Shown here: positions 12,091 to 22,499 of the stretch, in pieces | How positions within the stretch are numbered: position 1 is the stretch's first letter | Layout of the letters: the number at the start of each line of letters is the position of its first letter | Source of the DNA: Humulus lupulus | Lineage: Eukaryota; Streptophyta; Magnoliopsida; Rosales; Cannabaceae | DNA: 64,000 nucleotides | Assembly: GCF_963169125.1 (NCBI RefSeq) | Contig: NC_084798.1 | Coordinates: 102,565,970 to 102,629,969 of the forward strand | Direction of reading: 5' to 3' | Notes under the pieces: generated by a model | What the model was told of the DNA's origin: nothing | Seen by the model: only the letters and a program-made list of their open reading frames with translations | The model's database searches: none | Made by a program: the position numbers and the translations under genes

Positions 12091-12406
12091 AGGGAGTGTG
12101 TACGAAAGGAGACCATACGTCCCCACTGGACACCAAAGTCGACAGTGTTAGATTGAGACCTTAGGTTCCCATGTTCGGGAAAAGGGTCATAGAGAGTGAT
12201 GAGTATAAGGTTGGAATTTGGAATTAATCGTTACCTATAGACAAGGGATGTCATGAAGGAATAACTTAGACTTTGAGTGTTTTACTTAAAATATGTGAGT
12301 TTAGGGATCTCGAGGTAAATCTAGTCCCTGGAATGGATTGTCACGATGACGAATGCCAATAGACGGCTAGAGTAGCTCTGAGTAAGATATTATCGTGACA
12401 ATCCAT

Positions 12407-12980
12407 CTTTTGATATCTCACTCACGCCAACCATAGTGTGTTAACCCAATAGGTCAAGTCACAACTTTTCGCATCCACTAACCTCATCTGCCATCTAAGG
12501 TTATCCACCTTTAGGGTCCATAATTATATTCCTTCATACTAATCCATACTTAGGATCATACCAAGATCATCGTATAACAATCCTAGCCAATTCTTACTGC
12601 TAATTTTCTACCAGTAATACTCTGTCCCATTCCCTGGAAATTACCAATTTTCCTAGTAAACGCAAAATCTCAAGACCCATAGTGTAATGTTCATACGGTA
12701 GGTATCTCATGTTTATATTTCTACTAAGAGGTATGTTGCACCAAACTCAATTAGTACAATATAAGGAACGAGAACTAGAAGGCCAACCTGTAATTCCGAG
12801 GGACCAACCTCGGGGTCTAGCTAGCTCCAGACAGACTCTCAAGCTAAAGTCGAGCTATCTATACTTCTTGGTTCTTCTGTCCTTGATTCCGAACAATGCT
12901 TCTTGATGTGCCCAACTATTCCACATAGAAAACATGCCTTCCCTAGGCATCTTCCCAGATGGCATCTCCTGCACTTGACG
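12407..12980 (-). repeat. Right arm of large inverted repeat
   Basis: 574 bp, original orientation of element J. The outer border CGTCAAGTGC (12971-12980, minus) pairs with CGTCAGGTAC at 11521. The inner border CTTTTGATAT at 12407 pairs with ATATCAAAAG ending at 12090. Confidence 0.9.
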
Positions 12981-13919
12981 CGGCTGCCTAGAATACTATG
13001 AACCCTCTTGTCAGGACCAAAAGTAGTAGAGCTATCATGGGTCTTTCTTTTCTGACTATTGGGGCCTCTAGCCCTACCTGCTCTCGCAAATGCAGGTACC
13101 ATTGCCTAAGTTTCCTGCCCCATGGCACCCTCGCTCCATATTTCACCTCCTACTTCCTCTATAAGAAAGGCCCTCCCTACCGCCTAGAAGTAGGTTGAAA
13201 TATCATGGATTGGAGCAATCCTAACACTATGGGCCACCCGAGGGTTCAACCCTCGAATGAATCATTCCTTTCGAGCTACATCCTTCGGCACCAAATCAAA
13301 AGCGAACTTGGCTAACCCATTAAATTCACTAACATACTCTGTCACTATCTTACTGCCTTGAACCAAATTCATAAACTCATTGGTCTTCACAATTCAAACT
13401 GCGTCACGATAGTACCTCTCGTTGAACAATTTTCTGAATTCCTCCCAACCCATCATAACAACATTATGGGTCTTGGATACCACTTCCCACCACATTCGAA
13501 TATCCTTTCGCAACATGTACGTGGCATAAACCACTCTATCATTGCCTTCCACTCCTATATAGTCGAGGATGGACCTAACCATGCCCATCCACTGTTCAGC
13601 TCTGAATGGATTTAAGCCCCCTTCAAAAGCTAGAGGATAATGCCTTTGGAATCATTCATACAACAATTCCCACCTGTTTCTACCCTCAGGTTGAACCAAA
13701 ACTAATGCCATTGTCGTCGAAACACACAGAGCGGCGTTCCCTGGTGGAACCCGTTGTCTCAACCATCTAATCTCTTCCTCTTGCTTTCGCAGTCTAGCCT
13801 GTATGTCAGTGAACACCTGCTGCCAATCCCAGGGGGGCAGATGGAGGATTCTGGCCCCGACTACTATTCGCAACCCCAGCATTAACAATGCCTCCTCCAC
13901 TTGACTGCTTCGGATGCAT
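12407..13919 (-). pseudogene. Gag-protease of element J, degenerate
   Basis: Starts at ATG 13919 (MHPKQSSGG), 279 bp from the primer site. The gag core around 13394-13588 reads YATYMLRKDIRMWWEVVSKT and FRKLFNERYY, the conserved gag segment seen in A, I and H. The zinc knuckle at about 12905-12960 is CFLCGIVGHIKKHC, an intact C-x2-C-x4-H-x4-C nucleic-acid-binding motif. Protease follows but its catalytic D-S-G has become E-F-G. There are many frame changes and stops, so no product is expected. It would have packaged element RNA and processed the polyprotein. Confidence 0.75.
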
Positions 13920-14197
13920 AACTTCTAAATATGTCTGCGGTCAATGACTCAATCCATCAGACATGGTAATCCCATCCAAAACCACTCCCCGAGCAGGGCC
14001 TAAGAACACAATGGCCACATACAATAAGCATACCAAAACATAATGCTCATGCTCCCTATATCAACAAGCAGATAAGGCAATTCAGATATGCAACTAGACA
14101 AATATTTCACTTAATACCAACCGACCTTGAGTCGACCTTGTCTCTGGAAACGAGCGTACATGTTCTGTCCATCTCCACGAACCGTAAACCTCGACAC

Positions 14198-14210
14198 GCT
14201 CCGACACCAA
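14198..14210 (-). other. Primer binding site of element J (altered)
   Basis: Minus strand TTGGTGTCGGAGC, compared with TTGGTATCAGAGC of element A, i.e. complementary to the 3' end of initiator-Met tRNA with two changes. It fixes the inner border of the J LTR at about 14213. Confidence 0.6.
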
Positions 14211-14212
14211 GG

Positions 14213-17200
14213 TGTGATTTCCCACTACCCTAGCTTCATTACCATGTGATTTTAAAATGTGCCATTAGCTTGCTAATCGAGGTATTGGACCAAAAAGTGT
14301 GATAAGTAAAAATGAAGACTCATTTAAATAAGATTTTTGAATAAAAGGGGTTGGAGATTCATTTAAATCATCAAAGAAACATGAGCCGCAGTGTGCCTCA
14401 GCCTGCGTCGCGGTGCCTGGGAAAAATCTGAGGCTCCCAAGCCTCTGAGTTCAAGAGGGTCGCAGTGCCTCATGAATAGGGTCACGGCTCGAGGCCCAAA
14501 ACCCTAAAATCCATGCATTTTCACTATGTTTTCCCTCAGCCCTACTCAACAAATCACACCCAATTTAACCCCTATACTCATAATTAAAACCATAATTCAT
14601 GTCTAGGCAACTTAGTCAGTATAAGCATCTCAAAACCCATCTCATATCCTCACTCAAACCTCAAAATCATATCAAAGCTTACACCTAATAAAAGCTTAAG
14701 AAATTAGAGTAGATTTTAAGAATTCAATACCAGAATCCTTACCTCTGTGATGATTTTGACCTTGACCAAATTGTAACGTCCTGGATAGCCAAGACCGTTA
14801 CACTGTGTGTTTATAAAGTACTAGACTTGCTAATCAAGTCGTTTAATTAAAAACGTGTTATTGAAACTAAAAGGGAACTAGGGTTAAAATGTGTTGGTCT
14901 CAAAAGTCACATTTTCATAAAGAAAAATTTCCTGTTTATACGGGATCCCAAAAATGTTAAGTTTGAAACTGTTTACAAAAGATTCAAGGACTAAATACAG
15001 TATTAGCCATATTAAGGCAAAACAGACAAATAGACAATCTCTGTCCTGACCCACTCCTCGGCCATGGCGGCCGAACAGCTGGCTATGTACATTCCACCCC
15101 GCAGCCCTCCATCTTAGGATTGGTCCAACTTGCCTTTGCCCTTACCTGCACCACGTAGCACCCGTGAGCCAAGGCCCAGTATGGAAACACAACAACAAAG
15201 CACAAGCAATCAACAACAATTCAATATCTTATATTGCATCACATGTTCTTTATCACATCAACATTCAAATAGTCAAGTATTCAGCATACTAAGCATATCA
15301 ATTCATAGCATACACCAAATCACATATGATAACTAGGGTTAGCACCCTCAGGCCGCACCCTGCGTTATCCCACTGACTCCGGCCGGCTTAAACCGAGCTC
15401 AGTGAATATTAAGCTGTCCTTGGCTACCAGTGGCCAAGTCGCGCCCTGTGCGCAAATATTGTGTACGGCACCCTTAGGCCGCTATCACATGTCCCATGGC
15501 ATAATACCATCATTGACATAATACAAATATCGCGAGCACTTAGTCCCATCACAAACATATAACCGGGTGCAGTTTTCTTACCTTTCGAGTCGCTAGCTTT
15601 GATCACTTGACTCCTTGAGCACGATCCCTCTCGAGCCCTTGCTCTCACCTAATCACAACCATAGGTCAAAGTCATCACCAAACCTCAAGTCCAAAACCTA
15701 GCCTCAGGACCAATCCCGAGCCCCCGGGAAGTCCTAGTTCCACCAAACAAGGTAGTGGAATTGAACCCCGAACCTTTGGTCAAAAACCCTTGTAAATAAC
15801 CCTAAAATCCCTTTCTGGAAATAGGGCAGTGCTACAGTACTCTAAGGAGGGCGCTACAAGCAGAACCAAAATCCCCCAGAAAGCATGGCCTAGCGCTACA
15901 GCGCCCAAAGGCTAGCGCTAGTCACAGACAACAAACCTCCCAATTTCCCTTCCTGCGATTTCCTCGAACCAAACTCAACCAAAACTTCTCCAAGCCTTCA
16001 CCAAACTCAAAAACAAGCTTATTAACACATTCCACTCATCCCAAGCACCCCAAATACTCAAAACCCAAGCACGTGCATCCCTAATCTCAAAATTCACCAT
16101 AGCCACTTCTAGACTTCAAAACTCAGCAGAAACCAGTCAAAACATCAAAGTTAAAAGCTCAGAGTTTATACCTTTGATGGAAATTCGACCTCAAGTTGCC
16201 TCTAGACCTCCTTGGATTGCTCTTCCTCAACCCTTGGCTCCAACTTCCCTAGAATTCCCCATCAACACAACTTAGATACCTTGGTTAAAAACCAAAACCA
16301 GAACAGAAGGAACTACAAAGTCTTACCTCAAGTAAATGGCCTATCCTTGCTAAAACCTTGCCAAATCCTCAAACTTAGCTCAGAAACCTTATGGCTTAGT
16401 TGACCTAGCTCTCCTCTAAATTTTTCTCCAAGAAGAATGAAGAGAAATGGTGAGAGAACCACAAACCGACCCTAGGAAAAGCTGTTCTATTTTCCCTTCC
16501 TTTTCTTTTTCTTCTTTTTCCTTTCTTTCCACAGCCTTCTACCCTTTTTCTACAATTCCCACTAATTATAAAGCCTTAACATACTTATCTCTGAGAAGCC
16601 AATTGACCAAATGCCCTCCCTATTAATTCTAAACCCTTTAATCCACTTAGGGGCATTTTAGTCATTTTACCCAATTCCCGCTAATTCCTCGAGTGTCTCT
16701 AATATTTTCCCGCTTACTTCCTAATACCTAATTAATCGCCAATAATATTCCTCGATGTCAAAATAGACTCCAATATACTCACTAAATTCCCATTTATACC
16801 CCCAGGCTCGCCCCGAGCCGGGTATAAATCCCCACCGTGACTTTTTCGCTATTCTGCTCACTAGGATCGTCTTGAGTCACAGATCACAGATATATCCACA
16901 TAATAATGTGGTCTAAAAAATTATCACATATATGTATACAATTATGCCCATAATGGCCAAAATATGATTATGCCCTTCTAACCTAATCAGGGCCTACATG
17001 CATACTAATACACATAGTCATGCATCTCAAATATTCAAATAGTCATATAACATGCTTTAAATCATAATCATGCATTTTACTTATTGAAGTCACACATAAT
17101 TGCCATTATTCCCTCCAGGCACATCAATCAAGGCCCTTAAGCCTTATTAGCGAATTTGGGTCGTTACACAAATTCTCCAACATCTTTAGCTTGTTTTCCC

Positions 17201-17909
17201 CATGTCCCCAGCTTCAATTCTCAGCCTAATCCTCAAGTATTCCCTAAAGCTTCAAACACACCAAAGAGAAGGAGAGGTACACGAGAGAGAGAAAGAGGGA
17301 GAACTGAGGTTTATGTTTCTGTTTTTGTTTCTCCTTAGTTCTAGAGTTCTGATCAGCTTAAGCCTATCCTCAGCTACACATTGTCCAAAACGCCCCTAAG
17401 TATATCCTTAGCCTTTTAATGCCATCAAGGGAAATCCCATCATTTGTCACATCCCACTAATTCCTTGAGTGTTCCTATAATTCCCCATTTAACCCCAGAC
17501 ATACTTAGGATATCACTAAATTACTACCCATTACCCGTTAATCCTGAACACGTGCTTCATTCCAAAAATACCCCTAGGCTCACCCCGAGCTGGGTATTCA
17601 ACCCTGTTGTGCCTATTTTGCTAATTCCCTCCCTAGAATCGTCTCGGATCACACATCACAAATATACAACCACAATCTTGTGGTATCAAGCACAGCTCAT
17701 ATAATTCACATTTAAGCCCTCAATGGGCCAAAATTACAATTATGCCCCTATTAACCAAAATGGGCCCACATGCAAATTTAATTCACCTAAACATGCATCT
17801 CTAATTTCATAATCATTTAATCAACATATTAACAAAATTAAATCAATTATTTCCCTCCTGCCACGCTAATCAAGGCACTAACCCTTATTAGCAAATTTGG
17901 GACGTTACA
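14213..17909 (-). repeat. 5' LTR of element J, split by solo LTR K
   Basis: Two parts, 14213-14771 and 17174-17909, about 1.3 kb when K and its duplication are removed, against 2.3 kb in A. The right end GCAAATTTGGGACGTTACA is the reverse complement of the family start TGTAACGTCCC. It keeps a short hairpin region (GGCTCACCCCGAGC near 17578) and a GC-rich patch near 14390-14500, but the splice-donor-like box and the GCTGGGC box are missing, which suggests an internal deletion. Confidence 0.65.
14772..17168 (-). mobile_element. Solo LTR K (chromovirus, 2397 bp, TSD CAAAT)
   Basis: Starts TGTAACGTCCTGG and ends GGGTCGTTACA. The flanks 14767-14771 and 17169-17173 are both CAAAT, a perfect 5-bp target duplication, and no internal region is present, so this is a complete solo LTR left by recombination between two LTRs. 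Landmarks on minus: terminal hairpin GACTTG/CAAGTC (14824-14840), TATAAA (14811-14816, minus TTTATAAA side), GCTGGGC-type box at 15131-15181, donor-like box at 15562-15585, a repeated CTACAGCGCC-type patch near 15830-15920, GGCTCG-CCC-CGAGCC hairpin at about 16804-16819. The ORFs in it are chance. Confidence 0.92.
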
Positions 17910-18904
17910 GTTGTAGTGGTAGTTACGGTTGCAATGATTTTTTTCCATTCGGGGCCTGGGTCTAGTCTTATTGTCATTACCACTGATATGTCCCTCATGA
18001 GTCTTCCTCTAGGTACCCTCATGGAAACAATTGTTTTTGTTGGCCTCCCTTCTTGCAGCACTATCATTCCATATGCGGTCTTCCAAGTATTCCACATCAA
18101 GAGCCTAATCCAAAACCTCAACATAACCAACCACCTCAATATTGGTCATCTTGATATCACTAGCAATCATGGGCTTAAGTCCTCTCATAAACCTCTGGCT
18201 TGCATGGCCTCTGGTGGTACTATTTTAGGTGCGAACCTCGCCAACCTATCAAACTTTTGAGCTTAATCAGTAACAAAAAGGTTTCCTTGAACCAAGGTCA
18301 CAAACTGATCCACCTTGGTTGCCAATAAAGCTGCACTATAATACTTTTTGCTAAATTCTTGAACAAAATCTTCACAGGTCATAGTGTTCAAGTCACGTGT
18401 CTGCTTCACCATGTCCCACCATATCCTTGCATCCATTTTGAGTAGGTGAGTTGCACATGAAACCCTTTGATGGTCTTTCAGCTCCATGTGGTCAAAGATG
18501 GCTTCTACCGACTTCAACTAATCTTTCGCCACCATAGGGTCGGCTTTCCCTTCGAAGCTAGGTGGGGCTTGCTTCCTAAAACGTTCACAGACTGGCTTGA
18601 GACTATAAGCCATTGGAAATGGTGCAGATGGTGGTACTAGAAGTTTAAGTTGCGACAACGGTACTTGGGGCGCTTGGAGTACTTGGTTGGCTTGGTCCAA
18701 CTCTTCGTCCCTCTGCCTTAATTGTTCCCTCAATCTTGCTATCTCTGCAGCCAAACCCATAGCTGGTGCAGTTGGGGCTACTGGTTGGGCTGGTGGCATT
18801 CTCAAGACAGGGATTTTAGCATCATTAGGGTTTGTAGAGGCACCTCTTCCCTAGCTTCTTCCCCTTCCCTTGCAACCTCTTCCTCTACTTCCTCTTTTCG
18901 TCAT
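17910..18904 (-). pseudogene. Gag of element I, 3' part removed by J
   Basis: ATG at 18904 (MTKRGSRGRG). An Arg/Gly-rich N-terminus is followed by a coiled-coil-like stretch at about 18640-18750 (LAAEIARLREQLRQRDEELD), then the gag core PVCERFRKQAPPSFEGKADP and VSCATHLLKMDARIWWDMVK, which aligns with A, H and J. At least three in-frame stops: near 18850 (RS*G), about 18518 where KD*LKSVE replaces the usual KDWLKSVE (TGG to TAG), and about 18263 (VTD*AQKFDRLARFAP). The frame degrades to 17910, where J interrupts it before the zinc knuckle. Confidence 0.75.
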
Positions 18905-19205
18905 TATGAAATTCTAAGGAACGAAAAGAAAATCATAAGAGAGGATAAATCACATAATGTTTTGGTTACTTTAAGATCTAGTCATACAGGTTGTCATACA
19001 TACTCATATCCATACAACATTTAGAGTTTGCAAGAGAGAAAAAGATATAACTTATAATATCCAAAGTTTGTTCAAAAGTACCCCATAAATGAAGCATCCA
19101 ACAAAATGTTTAAATAAAAATATAAAATCCATAAGTTTTCAAGGGTCTTCAAGGAAGTCCCCCATGTATTTAAATAGTATTTATTTGTTAAATTTGAAAC
19201 GGACT

Positions 19206-19760
19206 CTAGTCCTCAATTCTGGACTCGTCCCCAAAATTGTAATCAAACACATTTTTTGAGATGTGGTAGTAGTCAGGGGCGCTAGCCATTGCCCTCATCC
19301 TGACCTTCACTTTTGGTATGGCACGTATTTCTACCTGACGCACCATTTCCCCTTCCATGTCGTGTATCATCTCGAAACGTTCCTCCATATCTCTATCATC
19401 ATTCTTAACTAGGACTGCCTCCAAACGATGGAATTCATAATTGTCCACAAGGTCATAAATGGTGTACTCGATAGTATCAAAGTCCAAGTCACCCTGGGTG
19501 ACGTCGTGCCATGCTACAGTCAACTGAAGGAAAGCCTTGGGGTATATAGATAGTGATTCCCTTAGCACCCTGTATCGCTCAATATGCCAAAGCAGTGCTC
19601 CTCTCTTGTTAATAATTCCCTGAATACGCTCACAAACAGCTCCAGTTTTCTGGAGTACGGCGATCCTCCCATCTTCGTTATCCTCGTCGAGTTGAACTTT
19701 TGGTATAGTTCGGATCTCTTTAAGTAATTATTTTTTAGTGGTCCTAATCATAGGAGGCAT
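19206..19760 (-). pseudogene. Extra sense ORF upstream of gag in element I
   Basis: ATG at 19760 (MPPMIRTTKK) to a stop at 19206, 185 codons with one in-frame TAA at 19728-19730. No family recognised. It lies between primer site and gag on the gag strand. The body is mixed charged, with a V-L-R-E-S-L..P..F-L-Q-L..A-W pattern around codons 62-83 and an acidic C-terminus (GDESRIED). Element H has a similar-sized ORF in the same place (33204-33671), with a V-L-E-I-R-L..F-P..I-S-T-L..I-W pattern and an acidic tail; I judge by eye that the two are probably related. It could be an extra structural or RNA-binding protein, or a gag extension; nothing decides. Confidence 0.5.
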
Positions 19761-19900
19761 CTTTTCTATACATGATTTACAAAACTAGATATTTAAAACA
19801 AAGAAGGAAAATAACAATTAAAGCAAGTACTTACAACACGATGAGGTGAGATTTTCTTATCTTTAGCATGTATGTGGAGGGTCCTTGGAAACATGAATGA

Positions 19901-19915
19901 CCATCTTTGATACCA
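19901..19915 (-). other. Primer binding site of element I
   Basis: Minus strand TGGTATCAAAGATGG, close to TGGTATCAGAGC (initiator-Met tRNA). Two bases further is the LTR border TGTAAGAG at 19918. Confidence 0.65.
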
Positions 19916-19917
19916 TT

Positions 19918-21462
19918 TGTAAGAGTGCCCTAATATATTACTTTATAAAAATGTCGCTTAACTCATATTTATTGTAAAATTACCATTTTAGAGAAAAGGT
20001 TCAGTGTGGCCTTGATAAAACATGCAATTTGGGCCTAATTGTTTGAAATAAAAATGTTGTGTCTTTATGCAGTCTTTGAAAATAAAATACAATAATAAGT
20101 CCCACTGACGTAATTAAAAACATATACCATAACATAATTTCTTAAGTATTCTTGGCGCTCTTCTTGATCGTTCATCGCTCATAGGACACCTCACGTCATA
20201 CATGCCGAGACGTCAGAACTTCTCACATCACTATGCATGCCAAAGAGAAATCCTATTGCCTACCTGAAATGGGAAAAGTAAGATAGTAAGCTAAAAGCCC
20301 AGTAAGGAAGTACAAACAAATACAATAATTTCAAGAAATAACAAGAAAACTACACGCATTCATAACCTCGGCGCATCCGCCCTATGAGTTACGTCATATC
20401 CTTAGTAACTCCTTTGTTATGTCGCATTCAACACGCTAAAAACCTACCACTTTTTCATACAATACACAAGCAACCATACCAAAATTCATAACATAATATA
20501 ATAACTCATACTTTTCATAGAAATTTATCTTGCCATAACTTATGCTTTCTATAACACTTTAAATTTTCCAACATAACAATTCATACCTTTCAAAACATAA
20601 TTCATAGAAAATTCTAGCTAACTTCCTTACCTCAAGTCCAAGCAAAATATAAAGTGCTGGTACTTCACAACAAGCCTATAATCACAATCAATCGTTCATC
20701 TTAAAATCATGTAAGATTACACATGCCCAACATACATACTTCATATGTGCATGGGTCATGCACACGTGGCACAAGTTGCACCATACTATAAACATTCAAC
20801 AATTTCACATAAAATCATATATGAACAATCTTAGGCCTACTAGTAAATTCTTATTGTTTGCCAAACAATAATCATGCACTTAATCAAATGGCGTATATTT
20901 GAATGTAAAACTTAGCTTGTATGTAGCATGCATACGTGGGATGGTTCTTAAAAGTATCGTTGAAGTTGGAATTATTTGTTCCTTTATTTTCTTGTCAATT
21001 TCCCAAAAATTCAGCAAGTATAAAATAGTTTGCCACTTAAATTATTACTACATTATTCCTTTAAATCACATATTTTTCATTCATATATTTTATTACAAAA
21101 TATTAACTTACTAAAATAATTTCTTAGTCTTAATTTGCACTAAATAATAATCTCATTTATTATTTAATAACATATAAAAGAATGTGACAAAATTTGTAGT
21201 TACTAACAACATTTAAATAAATTCTTTAAATAAATTCTTTGATCGCCTTTTAAGTTATTTTAGTAAAACAATTGCATAAATATAAATGAGGAAAATGCAT
21301 ATATAAAGTGTGGAAAATTTACATTTATCATATACATAGTTTAAGGTTTAATTTGTTGAGCACATACTTTTACTTATTTTATTTAAAAGACATTTCCTCT
21401 TAATAAGCCAAAAACTCCAGCAAGTATTATATTTGTTTAAAATAACATAATTGAACTAAAAT
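19918..21462 (-). repeat. 5' LTR of element I, first segment
   Basis: Begins TGTAAGAGTGCCC. Holds the conserved boxes in minus orientation: CTTACTGGGC..TTTAGCTTAC (20260-20311), a hairpin GAGTTAC/GTAACTC at about 20386-20412, and the donor-like box TGAGGTAAGGAAGT (20621-20634). AT-rich, no gene. Element F is inserted at its end. Confidence 0.65.
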
Positions 21463-22226
21463 TGTTGATGTTGTTTTTCTTCAACTTAAATATGAAGAGC
21501 ACTAAACACATAATTAAGAAAATAAATCAGAATAATCAGGATTTTACGCGGTTCAGCAGTTAAAATCTGCCTAGTCCACGAGTCAAAATTATTGAGTGGT
21601 TGAATTCTCATAAAGCTTTTACCAAGCAATTTTGCAGAGTATTCCCGGTACCAAATTGTGTGCATACAAATGAAATTCTCCAGTCTATTTATAGACTGGT
21701 TAATAAAATATCTTCCCTTTTATTTTGAGAATTACATTTCAAAATTAATATACAAATAATTAAATACATTAATAATGTAACATCTCATGATAATCGAGAT
21801 TTATTATCAGATTACATCAAATCCCCAAGGAATAGGGATTTTCTAACAACAATCGCGTTCAAACTGGATTACTGACCTCGAACATACAATTTACACACTT
21901 TCGAGATCGACTAACATCACGAGTTCGTCACTCTGGTTAGCCTCATCCTTAGCCAGTGATTTCATCAAACATAACCATCAGATATCAACCTCTTCGAGCT
22001 TGCAATGACGGTTCAAATTACACTCAGACTTCAGAGAAGATCCATCCTTTCGAGCTTGATCCCTAAGATCAAACTTTCTTAACTGGTGTTCGGACGCCAA
22101 TTGGAACAACTCAGGAAACATATTAATTTATACAAGTGTTGAGCCCTTACTTGCCATTTTCGAACTTACACTTTACGAGCTACATTTCGAGACCAAAATT
22201 TCTATTCTCGAAATTTGAGTGTAACA
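21463..22226 (-). repeat. 3' LTR of element F (764 bp)
   Basis: TGTTGATG...GAGTGTAACA. Nearly identical along its length to 40776-41541. Carries CTATTTATAGACTGG near 21705. Next to it on the inside is TTTTCCCCCCTC (22227-22238), i.e. a polypurine tract GAGGGGGGAAAA on the element strand. Confidence 0.9.
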
Positions 22227-22238
22227 TTTTCCCCCCTC
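22227..22238 (-). other. Polypurine tract of element F
   Basis: GAGGGGGGAAAA on the minus strand directly before the 3' LTR; the plus-strand DNA primer for reverse transcription. Confidence 0.75.
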
Positions 22239-22472
22239 AAAAGTATTGGTTCTTCTCCTTTCGAAAAACGTGTCGCCTACCATACTCGAGTATGTACACG
22301 TTTCACTTAGGGATTGCACATTCAGAGTACTTGAGTACCCTCTTTTTCTGTACACGTCCATTCTGATTCTTTTTGCCGCCATATCTCTGGAATCAAACAT
22401 AACCCCTTGGATCTTTTTTTTAATCCAGATCAATGACCTAGATCAATTTGAATTTTGGAATGCTGACTGGGG

Positions 22473-22482
22473 TATATATATA
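22473..22482 (+). promoter_or_regulatory. TATA box of the antisense gene in element F
   Basis: GGTATATATATACA at 22471-22484, about 200 bp before the predicted leader splice donor at 22683. It sits just outside the 3' LTR, as the TATAAAA of G does relative to its gene. The ORFs that cross it (22136-22798) are leader or LTR sequence. Confidence 0.5.
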
Positions 22483-22499
22483 CATAACTCCTCCATCTC

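Larger units (their letters stand above)
11521..17909 (-). mobile_element. Element J: rearranged chromovirus with inverted gag-protease copy
   Basis: Minus-strand Ty3/gypsy element. On the right is a 5' LTR (14213-17909, split by solo LTR K), then a primer site, then gag and protease down to about 12407. Instead of continuing into pol, it turns into an inverted copy of its own gag-protease join (11521-12090) and then abuts truncated element G. Its right border GGACGTTACA at 17909 sits inside the gag of element I. No left LTR was found. Confidence 0.7.
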
